DNA of 64,000 bases from Agromyces sp. H66 (GTDB lineage: Bacteria > Actinomycetota > Actinomycetes > Actinomycetales > Microbacteriaceae), in NCBI RefSeq assembly GCF_004959775.1, contig NZ_SJZG01000002.1, positions 62,001 through 126,000 on the forward strand, given 5' to 3'. Shown piece by piece: positions 23,780-33,710 of the stretch (positions within the stretch are counted from its first letter, which is position 1; each line of letters starts with the position of its first letter). The notes beneath the pieces were generated by a model. The model worked only from the letters and a program-made list of their open reading frames with translations, had not been told where the DNA came from and did no database searches. The position numbers and the translations under genes are program-made.

Positions 23780-24148
23780 ATGGCATCCGGAAACAGCGCC
23801 ATCCGGGGCTCGCGCGTGGGCGCGGGCCCGATGGGCGAACAGGACCGCGGCTTCCACGCCGATCGCGTCGCGGTGAGCTATTGGGACGCCCAGGGGAACG
23901 AGACCGTGCGCTACTTCGCGGCGAACCTCCCCGAGGAGGAGATCCCCGACATCATCGACAGCCCCTCCACCGGCCTTCCCGCGGGCCGCGACAAGGAGAA
24001 CCCGCCGTCGGTGTCGAAGCTCGAGCCGTACAAGACCCACCTCGCGTACGTGAAGGAGCGACGCTCCGACGAGGAGGCCGCCGCGCTGCTCGAAGAGGCG
24101 CTCACGCAGCTTCGCGCCCGCCGTGGGCAGGCCACCCCGCAGGACTGA
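23780..24148 (+). CDS. rbpA: RNA polymerase-binding protein RbpA
   Basis: An actinobacteria-specific transcription factor that binds RNA polymerase and the primary sigma factor and stabilises open promoter complexes. The 122-residue protein shows MASGNSAIRGSRVGAGPMG at the N-terminus, a core of small beta strands (VAVSYWDAQGNETVRYFA) and a C-terminal sigma-interaction region (KTHLAYVKERRSDEEAAALL). The central core lacks the zinc-binding cysteines found in Streptomyces RbpA, as in other cysteine-free homologues. ATG 23780 follows GGGGAGAG. It is placed after secG and ends in a strong bidirectional terminator. Confidence 0.93.
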   Translation: MASGNSAIRGSRVGAGPMGEQDRGFHADRVAVSYWDAQGNETVRYFAANLPEEEIPDIIDSPSTGLPAGRDKENPPSVSKLEPYKTHLAYVKERRSDEEAAALLEEALTQLRARRGQATPQD

Positions 24149-24170
24149 CGCCCGCAGCCACGAACCCGAG

Positions 24171-24200
24171 AAGGGGGCCAGCCGTTCGGCTGGCCCCCTT
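24171..24200. terminator. Bidirectional terminator between rbpA and pgl
   Basis: AAGGGGGCCAGCCG and CGGCTGGCCCCCTT form a perfect 14-bp palindrome around TT. It is followed by T-containing sequence on both strands and lies between convergent genes, so it serves both. Confidence 0.85.
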
Positions 24201-24225
24201 CCTCGTCGTTCGGTGCGACGCCCGG

Positions 24226-24996
24226 TCAGTCATCGCGCGAGATGAGCTCCTCGGGAACCTCGGCGGCGGCATCCGCGTCGACGAAGAACACCGTGCGGCG
24301 GCGCCCCTTGATCCCCGCGACGGGGACCTCGTCGCGACTCGCACCCGCGAGCGCCAGGCCGAGCGCCGAGGCCTTGTCGGCGCCGGCGAGCACGAGCCAC
24401 ACCCGTTGCGAGGAGTTGATGACCGGCCGCGTCAGGCTGAGACGCTCGGGCGGCGGCTTGGGGGAGTTCCGCACGGGGATGACCGTGCGATCGGCCACCT
24501 GGATGCCCGAGCGGTGCGGGAAGAGCGAGGCGATGTGCCCGTCGGGACCCACGCCGAGGAACGTGATGTCGAAGATGGGATGCGGCAGCCCGTCGACGCC
24601 GTGCACCGAGAGTTCCGCCGCGGCCGCATCGGCCGCCTCGTCGAGCGTCATCCCGGAATCGGACGCAGGCAGCGGGTGCACGTTCTCGGCGGGCAGGTCG
24701 AGGTCGTCGAGCAACGCCTCCTGCGCCTGCCGGTCGTTCCGCTCGGCGTCGCCGGCGGGCACCCAGCGTTCATCGCCCCACCAGAAGTGCACCCGCGACC
24801 AGTCGATCGAGGTGCGTGCGGGCGAAGCGGCGACCGCCTCCAGTACGGCGGCGCCCATGGAGCCGCCGGTGAGCACGACGTGAGCCACGGCCTGCGCGTC
24901 GAGGATGTCGAGCATCTTCGTGATGAATCGCGCAGCGACGGAACTCGCCAACGACGCCTTGTCGGGATGTACGATCACGCGTCGTTCATTCGTCAT
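24226..24996 (-). CDS. pgl: 6-phosphogluconolactonase
   Basis: Hydrolyses 6-phosphogluconolactone in the oxidative pentose phosphate pathway. It has 256 residues and belongs to the SOL/DevB type of the glucosamine-6-phosphate isomerase fold. Family motifs include VVLTGGSMG, VHFWWGDERWVPAGDAERN and FLGVGPDGHIASLFP. It is the last gene of the tkt-tal-pgi-zwf-opcA-pgl operon. Its ATG overlaps the opcA stop by 4 bases (ATGA), so translation is coupled. The C-terminus lies about 26 bases from the shared terminator with rbpA. Confidence 0.96.
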   Translation of the reverse strand: MTNERRVIVHPDKASLASSVAARFITKMLDILDAQAVAHVVLTGGSMGAAVLEAVAASPARTSIDWSRVHFWWGDERWVPAGDAERNDRQAQEALLDDLDLPAENVHPLPASDSGMTLDEAADAAAAELSVHGVDGLPHPIFDITFLGVGPDGHIASLFPHRSGIQVADRTVIPVRNSPKPPPERLSLTRPVINSSQRVWLVLAGADKASALGLALAGASRDEVPVAGIKGRRRTVFFVDADAAAEVPEELISRDD

Positions 24997-25952
24997 GCAT
25001 GGACTCCTTCGGCCTCCGTGGCATCCAGGAGCGCGAGGCCCCTCGTGATCACTTCACCGTACAGCTCATCGGGGTCGAGGCGGCGGAGCTCGTCCGCGAG
25101 GCAGTCACGGAGGCTGCGCCGGGGGAGGGCCACGTCGTGCACGGGTTGGCCGGGCTGGCGCAGCGTGGCGACGCCGGGGAGGTCGCGCACGAGCTCGATG
25201 CTCCCGATCGAGCGATCGAGTCGGACGCCGTGGATGCCGTGGGATCCGGAATCGATGCTCGTCAGCACGCAGGTGCTCGGTGCATCGAGCTGCAGGCGGA
25301 GCCACGCGGCCAGCAGCGTCGTCGACGGCGAGTCGATCGCGCCCGTCACGGTGACGCCGATGACCGGCTGGTACGGCGGTTGGTCGAGCACCGCGGCGAG
25401 CTGGGCCCGCCACAGCGTGAGCCTCGTCCACGCGAAGTCGGCGTCGCCGGGGCGGTAGCTCGCCGCGAGGGCGTGCAGCGCCGCCTGCGGGTCGTGCTGC
25501 GTCGAGGCATCCGTGATCCGGCGCTGGGCGATGCGTCCGAGCGGCGCCTCCGCGGGGACGGCGGGCGCCACGCCGGGCCACCAGGTGACCACCGGGGCGT
25601 CGGGCAGCAGCAGGCCCATGACGAGACTCTCCTCGTCGAGCGCGGCGTCGCCGCACGCCCGCAGCACGATGACCTCGCTTGCGCCGGCGTCGCCGCCGAC
25701 GCGGATCTCCGCGTCGAGTCGAGCAGGCAGGCCCGGGGCCTCGTTCGGGTCGCTCGAGATCACGATGACCCGCATCGGATGCTCCCGCGACGCGTCGTTC
25801 GCGGCCTCGATGGCCTCCTCCTCGCCGCCCGGCGCGGTCGCGATCACGAGGGTCAGCACGCGCCCGAGGGCGACCACGCCGCCCTCTTCGCGGATCTTCA
25901 CGAGCGTCTTCGAGATCTGGCTCGTGGTGGTGTCGGGAAGGTCGACGATCAT
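24993..25952 (-). CDS. opcA: Glucose-6-phosphate dehydrogenase assembly protein OpcA
   Basis: A 319-residue OpcA, which in cyanobacteria and actinobacteria binds and activates glucose-6-phosphate dehydrogenase. The N-terminus MIVDLPDTTTSQISKTLVKI and the block VVTWWPGVAP are typical of the actinobacterial form. The start is ATG 25952, which has GGAGG upstream and overlaps the zwf stop by 4 bases. A much longer in-frame ORF extends across zwf but has no coding signal there. Its position between zwf and pgl is the standard one for the phylum. Confidence 0.95.
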   Translation of the reverse strand: MIVDLPDTTTSQISKTLVKIREEGGVVALGRVLTLVIATAPGGEEEAIEAANDASREHPMRVIVISSDPNEAPGLPARLDAEIRVGGDAGASEVIVLRACGDAALDEESLVMGLLLPDAPVVTWWPGVAPAVPAEAPLGRIAQRRITDASTQHDPQAALHALAASYRPGDADFAWTRLTLWRAQLAAVLDQPPYQPVIGVTVTGAIDSPSTTLLAAWLRLQLDAPSTCVLTSIDSGSHGIHGVRLDRSIGSIELVRDLPGVATLRQPGQPVHDVALPRRSLRDCLADELRRLDPDELYGEVITRGLALLDATEAEGVHA

Positions 25953-27490
25953 GGGCGCCTCCAGGTTCGTCCGTCGCGGGCGAGCAGCTTGTCCGCCGAG
26001 GCGGGACCCCAGGTGCCCGGCCGGTACTGCTCCGGCCGGCCCTGGCTCGCCCAGAACTGCTCGATGGGGTCGAGGATCTTCCAGGAGAGCTCGACCTCCT
26101 CCTGGCGGGGGAACAGCGGCGGGTCGCCGAGCAGCACGTCGAGGATGAGCCGCTCGTAGGCTTCGGGGCTCGCCTCGGTGAAGGCGTGACCGTAGCCGAA
26201 GTCCATGGTGACGTCGCGCACCTGCATGCCGGCGCCCGGCACCTTGGACCCGAATCGGATCGTGACGCCCTCGTCGGGCTGCACGCGGATGACGAGCGCG
26301 TTCTGGCCGAGTTCCGAGGTCTGGCTGTCGGCGAACACCTGTTGCGGCGCACGCTTGAACACCACGGCGATCTCGGTGACGCGACGGCCGAGCCGCTTGC
26401 CCGCGCGCAGGTAGAACGGCACGCCCGCCCATCGCCGCGTGCCGATCGTGAGCTTCATCGCGGCGTAGGTCTCGGTGGTGGATCGGGGGTTCATGCCGTC
26501 CTCGTCGAGGAAGCCGACGACCTTCTCGCCGCCCTGCCACCCCCCGGAGTACTGCCCGCGGGCCGTGCCGGTGGCGAGGTCCTCGGGGAGCCGCACGGCC
26601 GCGAGGATCTTCTCCTTCTCGGCGCGCAGGTCGCCCGCCTCGAACGAGATCGGTTCCTCCATGGCCGTGAGGGCGAGCAGCTGCAGGAGGTGGTTCTGGA
26701 TGACGTCGCGCGCGGCGCCGATCCCGTCGTAGTAGCCCGCGCGACCGCCGACGCCGATGTCCTCGGCCATCGTGATCTGCACGTGGTCGACGTAGTTGGC
26801 GTTCCAGATCGGCTCGTAGAGCTGGTTCGCGAAGCGCAGCGCCAGGATGTTCTGCACCGTCTCCTTGCCGAGGTAATGGTCGATGCGGAACACCGAGTCG
26901 GGCGGGAACACCGAGGCCACGACGTCGTTCAGCTCGCGGGCCGACTGCAGGTCGGATCCGAACGGCTTCTCGATGACGACGCGACGCCACTGGTCGTCGC
27001 GCTGCTCGGTGAGGCCCGATCGCTTCAGCTGCTCGGTGACGAGCGGGAACGACTTCGGCGGAATCGACAGGTAGAACGCGTGGTTGCCCATCGTGCCGCG
27101 CTCCCGGTCGAGCTCCTCGACGACCGCGCGCAGGCGATCGAACGCGGCATCGTCGTCGAAGTCGCCCTGCACGAAGCGGATGCCCCGGGCCAGCTGCTTC
27201 CACACGTCCTCACGGAATTCGGTGCGCGCGTACTGCTTCACCGAGTCGTGGACGACCTGCTCGAAGTCCTCGTCGACCCAGTCGCGTCGCGCGAACCCGA
27301 CGAGCGCGAACCCGGGCGGCAGCAGCCCGCGGTTGGCGAGGTCGTAGACGGCCGGCATGAGCTTCTTGCGCGAGAGGTCGCCGGTGACGCCGAAGATGAT
27401 GAGACTCGACGGTCCGGCGATGCGGTTGAGGCGGTAGTCCTTGGGCGAGCGCAGCGGGTTGTGCTGCGCCGAGATCGCGGTCGGAGCCAT
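25949..27490 (-). CDS. zwf: Glucose-6-phosphate 1-dehydrogenase
   Basis: First enzyme of the oxidative pentose phosphate pathway; makes NADPH and 6-phosphogluconolactone. It has 513 residues. The coenzyme loop is IIFGVTGDLSRKKLMPA near residue 32, VIEKPFGSDL is a substrate block, and the active-site signature is RIDHYLGKETVQN. The ATG at 27490 has GAGGGAAG upstream; the longer frame reaching into pgi is not coding. There are 17 bases to the pgi stop upstream and a 4-base overlap with opcA downstream. The pair zwf-opcA is expected to work as a complex. Confidence 0.97.
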   Translation of the reverse strand: MAPTAISAQHNPLRSPKDYRLNRIAGPSSLIIFGVTGDLSRKKLMPAVYDLANRGLLPPGFALVGFARRDWVDEDFEQVVHDSVKQYARTEFREDVWKQLARGIRFVQGDFDDDAAFDRLRAVVEELDRERGTMGNHAFYLSIPPKSFPLVTEQLKRSGLTEQRDDQWRRVVIEKPFGSDLQSARELNDVVASVFPPDSVFRIDHYLGKETVQNILALRFANQLYEPIWNANYVDHVQITMAEDIGVGGRAGYYDGIGAARDVIQNHLLQLLALTAMEEPISFEAGDLRAEKEKILAAVRLPEDLATGTARGQYSGGWQGGEKVVGFLDEDGMNPRSTTETYAAMKLTIGTRRWAGVPFYLRAGKRLGRRVTEIAVVFKRAPQQVFADSQTSELGQNALVIRVQPDEGVTIRFGSKVPGAGMQVRDVTMDFGYGHAFTEASPEAYERLILDVLLGDPPLFPRQEEVELSWKILDPIEQFWASQGRPEQYRPGTWGPASADKLLARDGRTWRRP

Positions 27491-27507
27491 TCGGGTCTTC
27501 CCTCGGG

Positions 27508-29112
27508 TCAGCCGACGGCGTCGAAGAGCGCCGGGATGTTCGATGCGGGCTCCGTCAGGGTGAGCGTCAGCACGGGCCTGCCGTGCTCGGCGAGCACGCT
27601 CGCGTCGCCCGAGGCCTGGGCGGCGATGAGCTCGCCGAACGTGAACGGGCGCTCGGGGATCTCGAGGTCGTCTGCGGCGACCTCGGTGATCTGCAGGAAC
27701 GCGCCGACGGCGGGGCCGCCCTTGTGGAACTGTCCCGTCGAGTGCAGGAACCGCGGACCCCAGCCGAAGGTGACGGGGCGGCCGGCCCGGGCCGCGAGCG
27801 CGTCGCGAAGTTCGGCGAGCTCGGGGTGGGCGACGCGGTCGACGTACGCCTGCACCGACAGGTAGCCGTTCGGCGGGAGCTCTTCGAGGAGCACGTCGAT
27901 GGCCGAGGCGAGGTCGCTCGATGCCCCGATCACGTCGGGCGTGCCGCGCACCTCGATGCCGTCGGCCACGAACGCCGCGGGTGCCGGCTCGGGACGCGCG
28001 TCGAGGAGGCCGCGTGCCGCGATCTTCGCCGACTCGACGTCGGGCTGGTCGAACGGATTGATCCCCAGGAGCCGGCCGGCGACGGCCGTCGCATACTCCC
28101 AGACGAGCAGCTGCGCGCCGAGCGTGCCCGACACGCGGATGTCGCCCGTCGGGTCGTCGACGAAGATCTCGTCGCCGGCGTCGTCGACGAGTCGCACGAC
28201 CTGCACGTCGGGGAGGGCCGCGGTGAGCTCGGGGGCGTCGGTGTCGAGGACCACGGGCAGGATGCCGGTGCCCGCCTTGCCCGTCGACTCGGCGATGAGC
28301 TGTTCGGCCCAGTCGGCGAAGCCGACGATGTGCGTGCCGTCGGCCACGATCGCGAGCTTGTCGCGAAGCGGGGCGGTGGCGGCGATCGCCGCTCCGAGCA
28401 CGAGTCCCGGGTTCTCGGCGGTGTCGACCGCGAGCGACAGCTCGATCGTCTCGGCCTCGTCGAGGATCTCGGCGATGTCGACGCCGGCGAGGCCCGAGGG
28501 CACGAGTCCGAACGCGGTGAGCGCGGAGTACCGGCCGCCCACGTCGGGATCGGCGTTGAACACGCGGTAGCCGGCGGCGCGGGCCGACTCGTCGAGCGGT
28601 GAACCGGGGTCGGTCACGACGATGATGCGGGAGGCGGGGTCGATGCCCGCGTCGCGGAAGGCCCGCTCGTACACGCGGCGCTGGCTGTCGGTCTCGACGG
28701 TCGAGCCCGACTTCGACGAGACGACGAGCGCGGAGCTCGCGAGGCGGTCGGCGAGCGCTGCCCGTACCTGCCCGGGCTCGGTCGAATCGAGCACGGTGAG
28801 CCCGACCCGCGTGGTGCGGGTGATGACCTCGGGAGCCAGGGAGGAGCCGCCCATGCCCGCGAGCACGATGTGGTCGACGCCGTCGGCCTCGAGCTGCTCG
28901 CGGAGCGCCTCGATCTCGGCGACGAGCGGCCGCGAGACCGCCACCGCCTGAGTCCACCCGAGCCGCTTGGCGGCCTCCGCCTCGGCGGCGGGCCCCCAGA
29001 GGGCCGCGTCCTGCGCGGTGATGCCGCTGGCGACGAGGTCGGCGACGAGCTGGGGCACGACCCGCCGCACGGCGACGGCGGCGGCGCCGCTGACCGAGAT
29101 GCGGAAGCTCAT
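27508..29112 (-). CDS. pgi: Glucose-6-phosphate isomerase
   Basis: Interconverts glucose- and fructose-6-phosphate, linking glycolysis with the pentose phosphate operon it is part of. It has 534 residues. It is the divergent form found next to or fused with transaldolase in actinobacteria and cyanobacteria, not the E. coli type. SIS-fold motifs are visible as [44 protein letters not shown] and [14 protein letters not shown]. The ATG overlaps the tal stop by 4 bases. The close tal-pgi coupling fits the naturally fused tal-pgi proteins of other lineages. Confidence 0.95.
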   Translation of the reverse strand: MSFRISVSGAAAVAVRRVVPQLVADLVASGITAQDAALWGPAAEAEAAKRLGWTQAVAVSRPLVAEIEALREQLEADGVDHIVLAGMGGSSLAPEVITRTTRVGLTVLDSTEPGQVRAALADRLASSALVVSSKSGSTVETDSQRRVYERAFRDAGIDPASRIIVVTDPGSPLDESARAAGYRVFNADPDVGGRYSALTAFGLVPSGLAGVDIAEILDEAETIELSLAVDTAENPGLVLGAAIAATAPLRDKLAIVADGTHIVGFADWAEQLIAESTGKAGTGILPVVLDTDAPELTAALPDVQVVRLVDDAGDEIFVDDPTGDIRVSGTLGAQLLVWEYATAVAGRLLGINPFDQPDVESAKIAARGLLDARPEPAPAAFVADGIEVRGTPDVIGASSDLASAIDVLLEELPPNGYLSVQAYVDRVAHPELAELRDALAARAGRPVTFGWGPRFLHSTGQFHKGGPAVGAFLQITEVAADDLEIPERPFTFGELIAAQASGDASVLAEHGRPVLTLTLTEPASNIPALFDAVG

Positions 29113-30221
29113 CGCGCCGCCTCCAGCGCGCCGCGGACCGTGTCGAGCAGTTCGTGCCAGGAGACGATGAACTTCTCGACGCCCTCGCGCTCGAGCACCG
29201 CCGTGACGTCGTCGTAGTCGACGCCGACGCGCGCGAGCGCGTCGAGCACGCCGCCCGCGTCGGTGTAGGCGCCCGTGACCCTGTCGCCCTCGATGACGCC
29301 GTGGTCGAAGGTGGCCTCGAGGGTCTTCTCGGGCATGGTGTTGACGACGCCGGGCGCGACGAGCTCGGTCACGTAGAGGGTGTCGGGCAGCGAGGGGTCC
29401 TTCACGCCGGTCGAGGCCCAGAGCGGGCGCTGGCGGTGGGCGCCGTCGTCGAGCAGGGCGGCGGCGCGCTCGGTGGCGAACTGCGCGACGTAGAGCTCGT
29501 AGGCGAGACGCGCGTTCGCGATGCCGGCCTTGCCCTTCAGCGCGAGGGCCTCGTCGGTGCCGATCTCGCCCAGGCGCCGGTCGACCTCGGTGTCGACGCG
29601 CGACACGAAGAACGACGCGACCGAGTGGATGCTCGACAGGTCGAGTCCCGCCGCCTTCGCCTGCTCGAGGCCGGTCAGGTACGCGTCGATGACCTGGCGG
29701 TACCGCTCGAGGCTGAAGATCAGGGTGACGTTGACGCTGATGCCGGCGCCGATCGCCGCGGTGATCGCGGGAAGTCCGGCGAGGGTCGCCGGGATCTTGA
29801 TCATGACGTTGGGCCGGTCGACCTTGTCCCAGAGGCGGTGCGCCTCGGCGATGGTCGCGTCGGTGTCGTGCGCGAGGTCGGGGGAGACCTCGATGGAGAC
29901 CCGGCCGTCGTAGCCGTCGGTGGTGTCGTAGACCGGACGGAAGAGGTCGGCCGCGGCGCGCACGTCGGCGGTCGTGGTCTCGAAGACGGCCGTGTCGACG
30001 TCGGCGCCGCCGGCGGCGAGCTCATGCAGCTGCTCGGTGTAGCCCTCGCCCTTCGCGAGGGCGCCGGCGAAGATGGTCGGGTTGGTGGTGACGCCGACGA
30101 CGTTGCGTTCGGCGATCAGCCGCTCGAGGCCGCCCGACGTGATGCGCTCACGCGACAGGTCGTCGAGCCAGATGCTCACGCCGGCGGCGGACAGCGCGGC
30201 GGTGGGGGAGGTGGTGGTCAT
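29109..30221 (-). CDS. tal: Transaldolase
   Basis: Transfers a dihydroxyacetone unit in the non-oxidative pentose phosphate pathway. It has 370 residues, the length of the actinobacterial subfamily. The Schiff-base Lys142 lies in [11 protein letters not shown]. Other family blocks are [26 protein letters not shown] and [15 protein letters not shown] 30221 is preceded by AAGGAGAC on the reverse strand. It lies 27 bases after tkt and overlaps pgi, so it is the second gene of the operon. Confidence 0.97.
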   Translation of the reverse strand: MTTTSPTAALSAAGVSIWLDDLSRERITSGGLERLIAERNVVGVTTNPTIFAGALAKGEGYTEQLHELAAGGADVDTAVFETTTADVRAAADLFRPVYDTTDGYDGRVSIEVSPDLAHDTDATIAEAHRLWDKVDRPNVMIKIPATLAGLPAITAAIGAGISVNVTLIFSLERYRQVIDAYLTGLEQAKAAGLDLSSIHSVASFFVSRVDTEVDRRLGEIGTDEALALKGKAGIANARLAYELYVAQFATERAAALLDDGAHRQRPLWASTGVKDPSLPDTLYVTELVAPGVVNTMPEKTLEATFDHGVIEGDRVTGAYTDAGGVLDALARVGVDYDDVTAVLEREGVEKFIVSWHELLDTVRGALEAAR

Positions 30222-30248
30222 GAGGTGTTGTCTCCTTCGTTGCGCGCG

Positions 30249-32342
30249 TCAGTCGGACGCGAGCGTCTCCTTCGCGGCGGCGACGACGGCGTCGGTCGTG
30301 AAGCCGAACTCGCGGAACAGGGTCTTGTAGTCGGCGGAGGCGCCGAAGTGCTCGATCGAGACGCTCCGTCCGCGGTCGCCGACGTAGCGGCGCCACGTGA
30401 GCGCGACGCCGGCCTCGACGGACACGCGGGCGGTCACCGACGCGGGAAGCACGGACTCGCGGTAGGCGGCATCCTGCTCCTCGAACCATTCGAGGCTGGG
30501 AGCCGACACCACGCGGGCCTGGATGCCCTCGGCGGCGAGCGCCTCGCGCGCGGCGACGGCGAGCTGGACCTCGGAGCCCGTCGCGATGAGGATGACCTCG
30601 GGCGTGCCCGAGGGGGCCTCGGCGAGCACGTAGGCCCCGCGCGCGACCCCGGCGGCCGAGGCGAGCGTGTCACCGGATGCCTCGCCCTCGCCGCGCGCGA
30701 ACACCGGGATGTTCTGGCGGGTGAGCGCGATGCCGACGGGGGCGTCGCGGCGCTTCACGATCTCGAGCCACGCCTGGGCGACCTCATTCGCGTCGGCGGG
30801 ACGAACGACGGTGAAGCCGGGGATGGCGCGCAGGCTCGCGAGCTGCTCGATGGGCTGGTGGGTCGGGCCGTCTTCGCCGAGGGCGACGGAATCGTGCGTC
30901 CACACGAAGATCGACGGCACCTTCATGAGGGACGCGAGCCGCACCGCGGGGCGCATGTAGTCGCTGAAGATGAGGAACGTGCCGCCGAACGCGCGGGTCT
31001 TGCCGTGCAGCACGATGCCGTTCACGATCGCCGCCATGGCGTGCTCGCGGATGCCGAAGTGCAGCACCCGCCCGTAGGGATTGCCCGAGAACTCGTGGGT
31101 GGAGTGCTCGGTCGGGATGAACGACGGCGCGTCGTTGACGGTCGTGAGGTTCGACTCGGCGAGGTCGGCCGAGCCGCCCCAGAACTCGGGGAGGACGCCG
31201 GCGAGGGCGTTGATGACCTTGCCGGATGCCGCGCGGGTGGAGAGGTCGGTGCCGCCCTCGAACACGGGCAGCACGGACTCGATGCCGTCGGGCAGCTCGC
31301 CGGCCTCGAGGCGGTCGAGGAGCGCCTTGCGCTCGGGGTTGGCCTCGGCCCAGGCGTCGAACGCGACCTGCCAGTCGGCTCGCGCCGCCGAGCCTCGCTC
31401 GCGTGCGCCGCGCGTGTGCTCGAGTACGTCGTCGGCGACGACGAAGCTCTGCTCGGGGTCGAAGCCGAGCGCCTCCTTGGTTGCGGCGAGCTCGGCCGCC
31501 CCGAGGGCGGATCCGTGGATCTTGCCGGTGTTCTGCTTGCCGGGGCTCGGCCAGCCGATGATGGTCTTCAGGATGATGATCGACGGCTTCGAGGTCTCGT
31601 CCTTCGCCGCCTCGATCGCCCGGTGCAGTTCGGCGACGTCTTCGACGTAGTCGCCCGTCTTCTTCCAGTCGACGGTCTGCACCTGCCAGCCGTAGGCCTC
31701 GTAGCGAGCGGCGACGTCCTCGGTGAACGCGATGTCCGTGTCATCCTCGATCGAGATCTGGTTCGAGTCGTAGATCACGACGAGGTTCCCGAGCTGCTGG
31801 TGGCCGGCGAGTGAGGATGCCTCGCTCGTCACGCCCTCCTGGAGGTCGCCGTCGCTCGCGATGACGTAGACGAAGTGGTCGAAGGGGCTCGTGCCGGCCG
31901 GGGCATCGGGGTCGAACAGGCCGCGCTCGAAGCGCGCGGCGTAGGCGAAGCCCACTGCCGAGGCGAGACCCTGGCCGAGCGGGCCGGTCGTGATCTCGAC
32001 GCCGTCGGTGTGTCCGTACTCGGGGTGTCCAGGGGTCTTCGAGCCCCAGGTGCGAAGCGCCTTCAGGTCGTCGAGCTCGAGGCCGTCGCCGGCGAGGTAG
32101 AGCTGCACGTACTGGGTGAGCGAGGAGTGGCCGGCCGAGAGGATGAACCGGTCGCGCCCGAGCCAGGCGTGGTCGGCCGGGTCCCGTCGCATCACCTTCT
32201 GGAACAGGAGGTACGCGGCGGGGGCCAGGCTCATCGCGGTGCCTGGGTGCCCGTTGCCGACCTTCTCGACGGCGTCGGCCGCGAGCACGCGCGCCGTGTC
32301 GACCGCGCGCTCGTCGATGGGTTCCCACTGCAGATTTGCCAC
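30249..32342 (-). CDS. tkt: Transketolase
   Basis: Thiamine-diphosphate enzyme that transfers two-carbon units between sugar phosphates; first gene of the pentose phosphate operon. It has 697 residues. [13 protein letters not shown] near the N-terminus is the signature for substrate and cofactor binding, [19 protein letters not shown] is the ThDP motif, and [20 protein letters not shown] is the pyrimidine-domain signature. GTG 32342 ([10 protein letters not shown]) has GGAAGGA about 10 bases upstream. A longer frame to 32495 runs through the leader and has no homology, so it is rejected. Confidence 0.97.
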   Translation of the reverse strand: MANLQWEPIDERAVDTARVLAADAVEKVGNGHPGTAMSLAPAAYLLFQKVMRRDPADHAWLGRDRFILSAGHSSLTQYVQLYLAGDGLELDDLKALRTWGSKTPGHPEYGHTDGVEITTGPLGQGLASAVGFAYAARFERGLFDPDAPAGTSPFDHFVYVIASDGDLQEGVTSEASSLAGHQQLGNLVVIYDSNQISIEDDTDIAFTEDVAARYEAYGWQVQTVDWKKTGDYVEDVAELHRAIEAAKDETSKPSIIILKTIIGWPSPGKQNTGKIHGSALGAAELAATKEALGFDPEQSFVVADDVLEHTRGARERGSAARADWQVAFDAWAEANPERKALLDRLEAGELPDGIESVLPVFEGGTDLSTRAASGKVINALAGVLPEFWGGSADLAESNLTTVNDAPSFIPTEHSTHEFSGNPYGRVLHFGIREHAMAAIVNGIVLHGKTRAFGGTFLIFSDYMRPAVRLASLMKVPSIFVWTHDSVALGEDGPTHQPIEQLASLRAIPGFTVVRPADANEVAQAWLEIVKRRDAPVGIALTRQNIPVFARGEGEASGDTLASAAGVARGAYVLAEAPSGTPEVILIATGSEVQLAVAAREALAAEGIQARVVSAPSLEWFEEQDAAYRESVLPASVTARVSVEAGVALTWRRYVGDRGRSVSIEHFGASADYKTLFREFGFTTDAVVAAAKETLASD

Positions 32343-32668
32343 GAGGTGCTGTTCCTTCCGATCGTGACGGCGTCGGAAACCGTCGGGCCCGACCCGCCGA
32401 GGACGTTGCGGCGCGGTTTCGCCTGGCGGCGGATTCGCCGGGGCACGCGTTCGCGAACCGCCCGGTTGGTCGAACCCGTGGAGCCGGGCGCGCATTCCTC
32501 AAGTATATGGATGCAGGGGCACTCTATGACGGGCTGTGACTCACATGCGAGTCCGCGGGATGTGAGGCGGAAAACGCATTCCGATCGTCGTCCGCGCGGC
32601 CATGTCCTAGAATCGTGTGGGGTCGCGCGGAGTCTGGCCCGAACGTGCCCGCGCCCGGAAGAGGAACG
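32343..32668. promoter_or_regulatory. Divergent promoter region between tkt and ctaB
   Basis: The 326-base gap holds no gene. On the reverse strand, TATACT (32507-32502) is a good -10 for tkt, giving a leader of about 150 bases. On the forward strand, TAGAAT (32608-32613) fits ctaB, with a leader of about 50 bases. Between them, CTCACAT (32540-32546) and ATGTGAG (32560-32566) form a perfect 7-base inverted repeat, 20 bp centre to centre. This is a candidate shared regulatory site. Confidence 0.5.
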
Positions 32669-33589
32669 ATGCAGACAGCCCTACACATCCGCGAGTCGCG
32701 ACCGCCCATGACGGTCCGGCGCAAGCTGTCCGCCTACCTGGCCCTCACGAAGCCTCGGGTCATCGAGCTGCTGCTCGTGGTCACCGCGCCCACGATGATC
32801 CTCGCCCAGGACGGACTGCCCGACCTCTGGCTGCTCGTCGCCACCCTCATCGGCGGTGCGATGAGCGCCGGTTCCGCCGGGGCGTTCAACTGCTACATCG
32901 ACCGTGACATCGACCGCGTGATGAAGCGCACGCAGGGACGTCCGCTCGTCACCGGCGAGCTCACCGACCGCGAGGCGATCGTCTTCGCCTACGGCCTCGG
33001 CGCGGCATCCATCGTCTGGCTCTGGGTCTTCACGAACTGGCTCGCCGCCCTGCTCTCGCTCGTCGCGATCCTGCTGTACGTCGTCTTCTACAGCCTCATC
33101 CTCAAGCGTCGCACCGCCCAGAACATCGTCTGGGGCGGCATCGCCGGCTGCATGCCGGTGCTCATCGGATGGGCGGCCGTCACCGAGAGCCTCACCTGGA
33201 CGCCCTTCATCCTCTTCCTGATCATCTTCCTGTGGACGCCGCCGCACTACTGGCCGCTGTCGATGAAGTACCGCGACGACTACGCGGCCGCCGGCGTGCC
33301 CATGCTCGCGGTCGTTCGCGGTCGCGCCCAGGTCGGGCTGCAGGTGATCCTCTACGCCTGGGCGACCGTCGCGTCGTCGCTCCTGCTCATCCCCGTCGCG
33401 GGCATGGGTCTCGTGTACTCGACCATCGCGTTCGTCACGGGCGCGTGGTTCATCTACGAGACGCACCGCCTCTACAATCTCGCCATCCGGCACGAGCAGG
33501 TCTCGCCGATGCGCGTGTTCCACGGCTCGATCGTGTACCTCTCGCTCCTGTTCCTCGCGATCGGCGTCGACCCGCTCCTGCCGTTCTAG
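32669..33589 (+). CDS. ctaB: Protoheme IX farnesyltransferase (heme O synthase)
   Basis: Adds a farnesyl group to heme B to make heme O, the first step toward heme A for cytochrome aa3 oxidase. It is a UbiA-family membrane protein of 306 residues with about nine helices. The two Asp-rich prenyl diphosphate sites are visible as [20 protein letters not shown] and [17 protein letters not shown] 32669 has GGAAGAGGA 7 bases upstream and is preferred to GTG 32615. It converges on ctaA, which carries out the next step. Also called cyoE. Confidence 0.96.
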   Translation: MQTALHIRESRPPMTVRRKLSAYLALTKPRVIELLLVVTAPTMILAQDGLPDLWLLVATLIGGAMSAGSAGAFNCYIDRDIDRVMKRTQGRPLVTGELTDREAIVFAYGLGAASIVWLWVFTNWLAALLSLVAILLYVVFYSLILKRRTAQNIVWGGIAGCMPVLIGWAAVTESLTWTPFILFLIIFLWTPPHYWPLSMKYRDDYAAAGVPMLAVVRGRAQVGLQVILYAWATVASSLLLIPVAGMGLVYSTIAFVTGAWFIYETHRLYNLAIRHEQVSPMRVFHGSIVYLSLLFLAIGVDPLLPF

Positions 33590-33590
33590 C

Positions 33591-33665
33591 CCAGCCGCTC
33601 GGCTGGTGCAGGAGATCAGGACCCATGTCGCGCGTGGTGCGGGGATGGGGCCCCTTCTCCTGCAC
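33591..33665. terminator. Tandem hairpins between convergent ctaB and ctaA
   Basis: CCAGCC-GCTC-GGCTGG (33591-33606) comes right after the ctaB stop. A longer stem follows: GTGCAGGAGA (33606-33615) pairs with TTCTCCTGCAC (33655-33665), extended inside by GGACCC with GGGGCC. It is likely a bidirectional terminator. Confidence 0.55.
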
Positions 33666-33680
33666 GAGCTGATCGAGCAA

Positions 33681-33710
33681 TGCGAGGTCAGCGGCAGTGC
33701 GAGGTCAGCG
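33681..33710. repeat. 17-bp tandem duplication at the ctaA stop codon
   Basis: TGCGAGGTCAGCG occurs at 33681-33693 and again at 33698-33710. The second copy contains the ctaA stop (33705-33707, reverse strand), so the stop codon context is duplicated. Confidence 0.6.

Noticed and set aside
24993..27203. 736-codon frame that could be read as a zwf-opcA fusion or frameshift
   Set aside because: Only the part from ATG 25952 is OpcA. The upstream part is an alternative frame of zwf, and a normal ATGA overlap joins the two genes.
32535..32566. TGTGA/TCACA sequences as a CRP/GlxR site between tkt and ctaB
   Set aside because: The spacing does not fit TGTGA-N6-TCACA. The motif is an overlapping TGTGACTCACA with a separate ATGTGAG copy.
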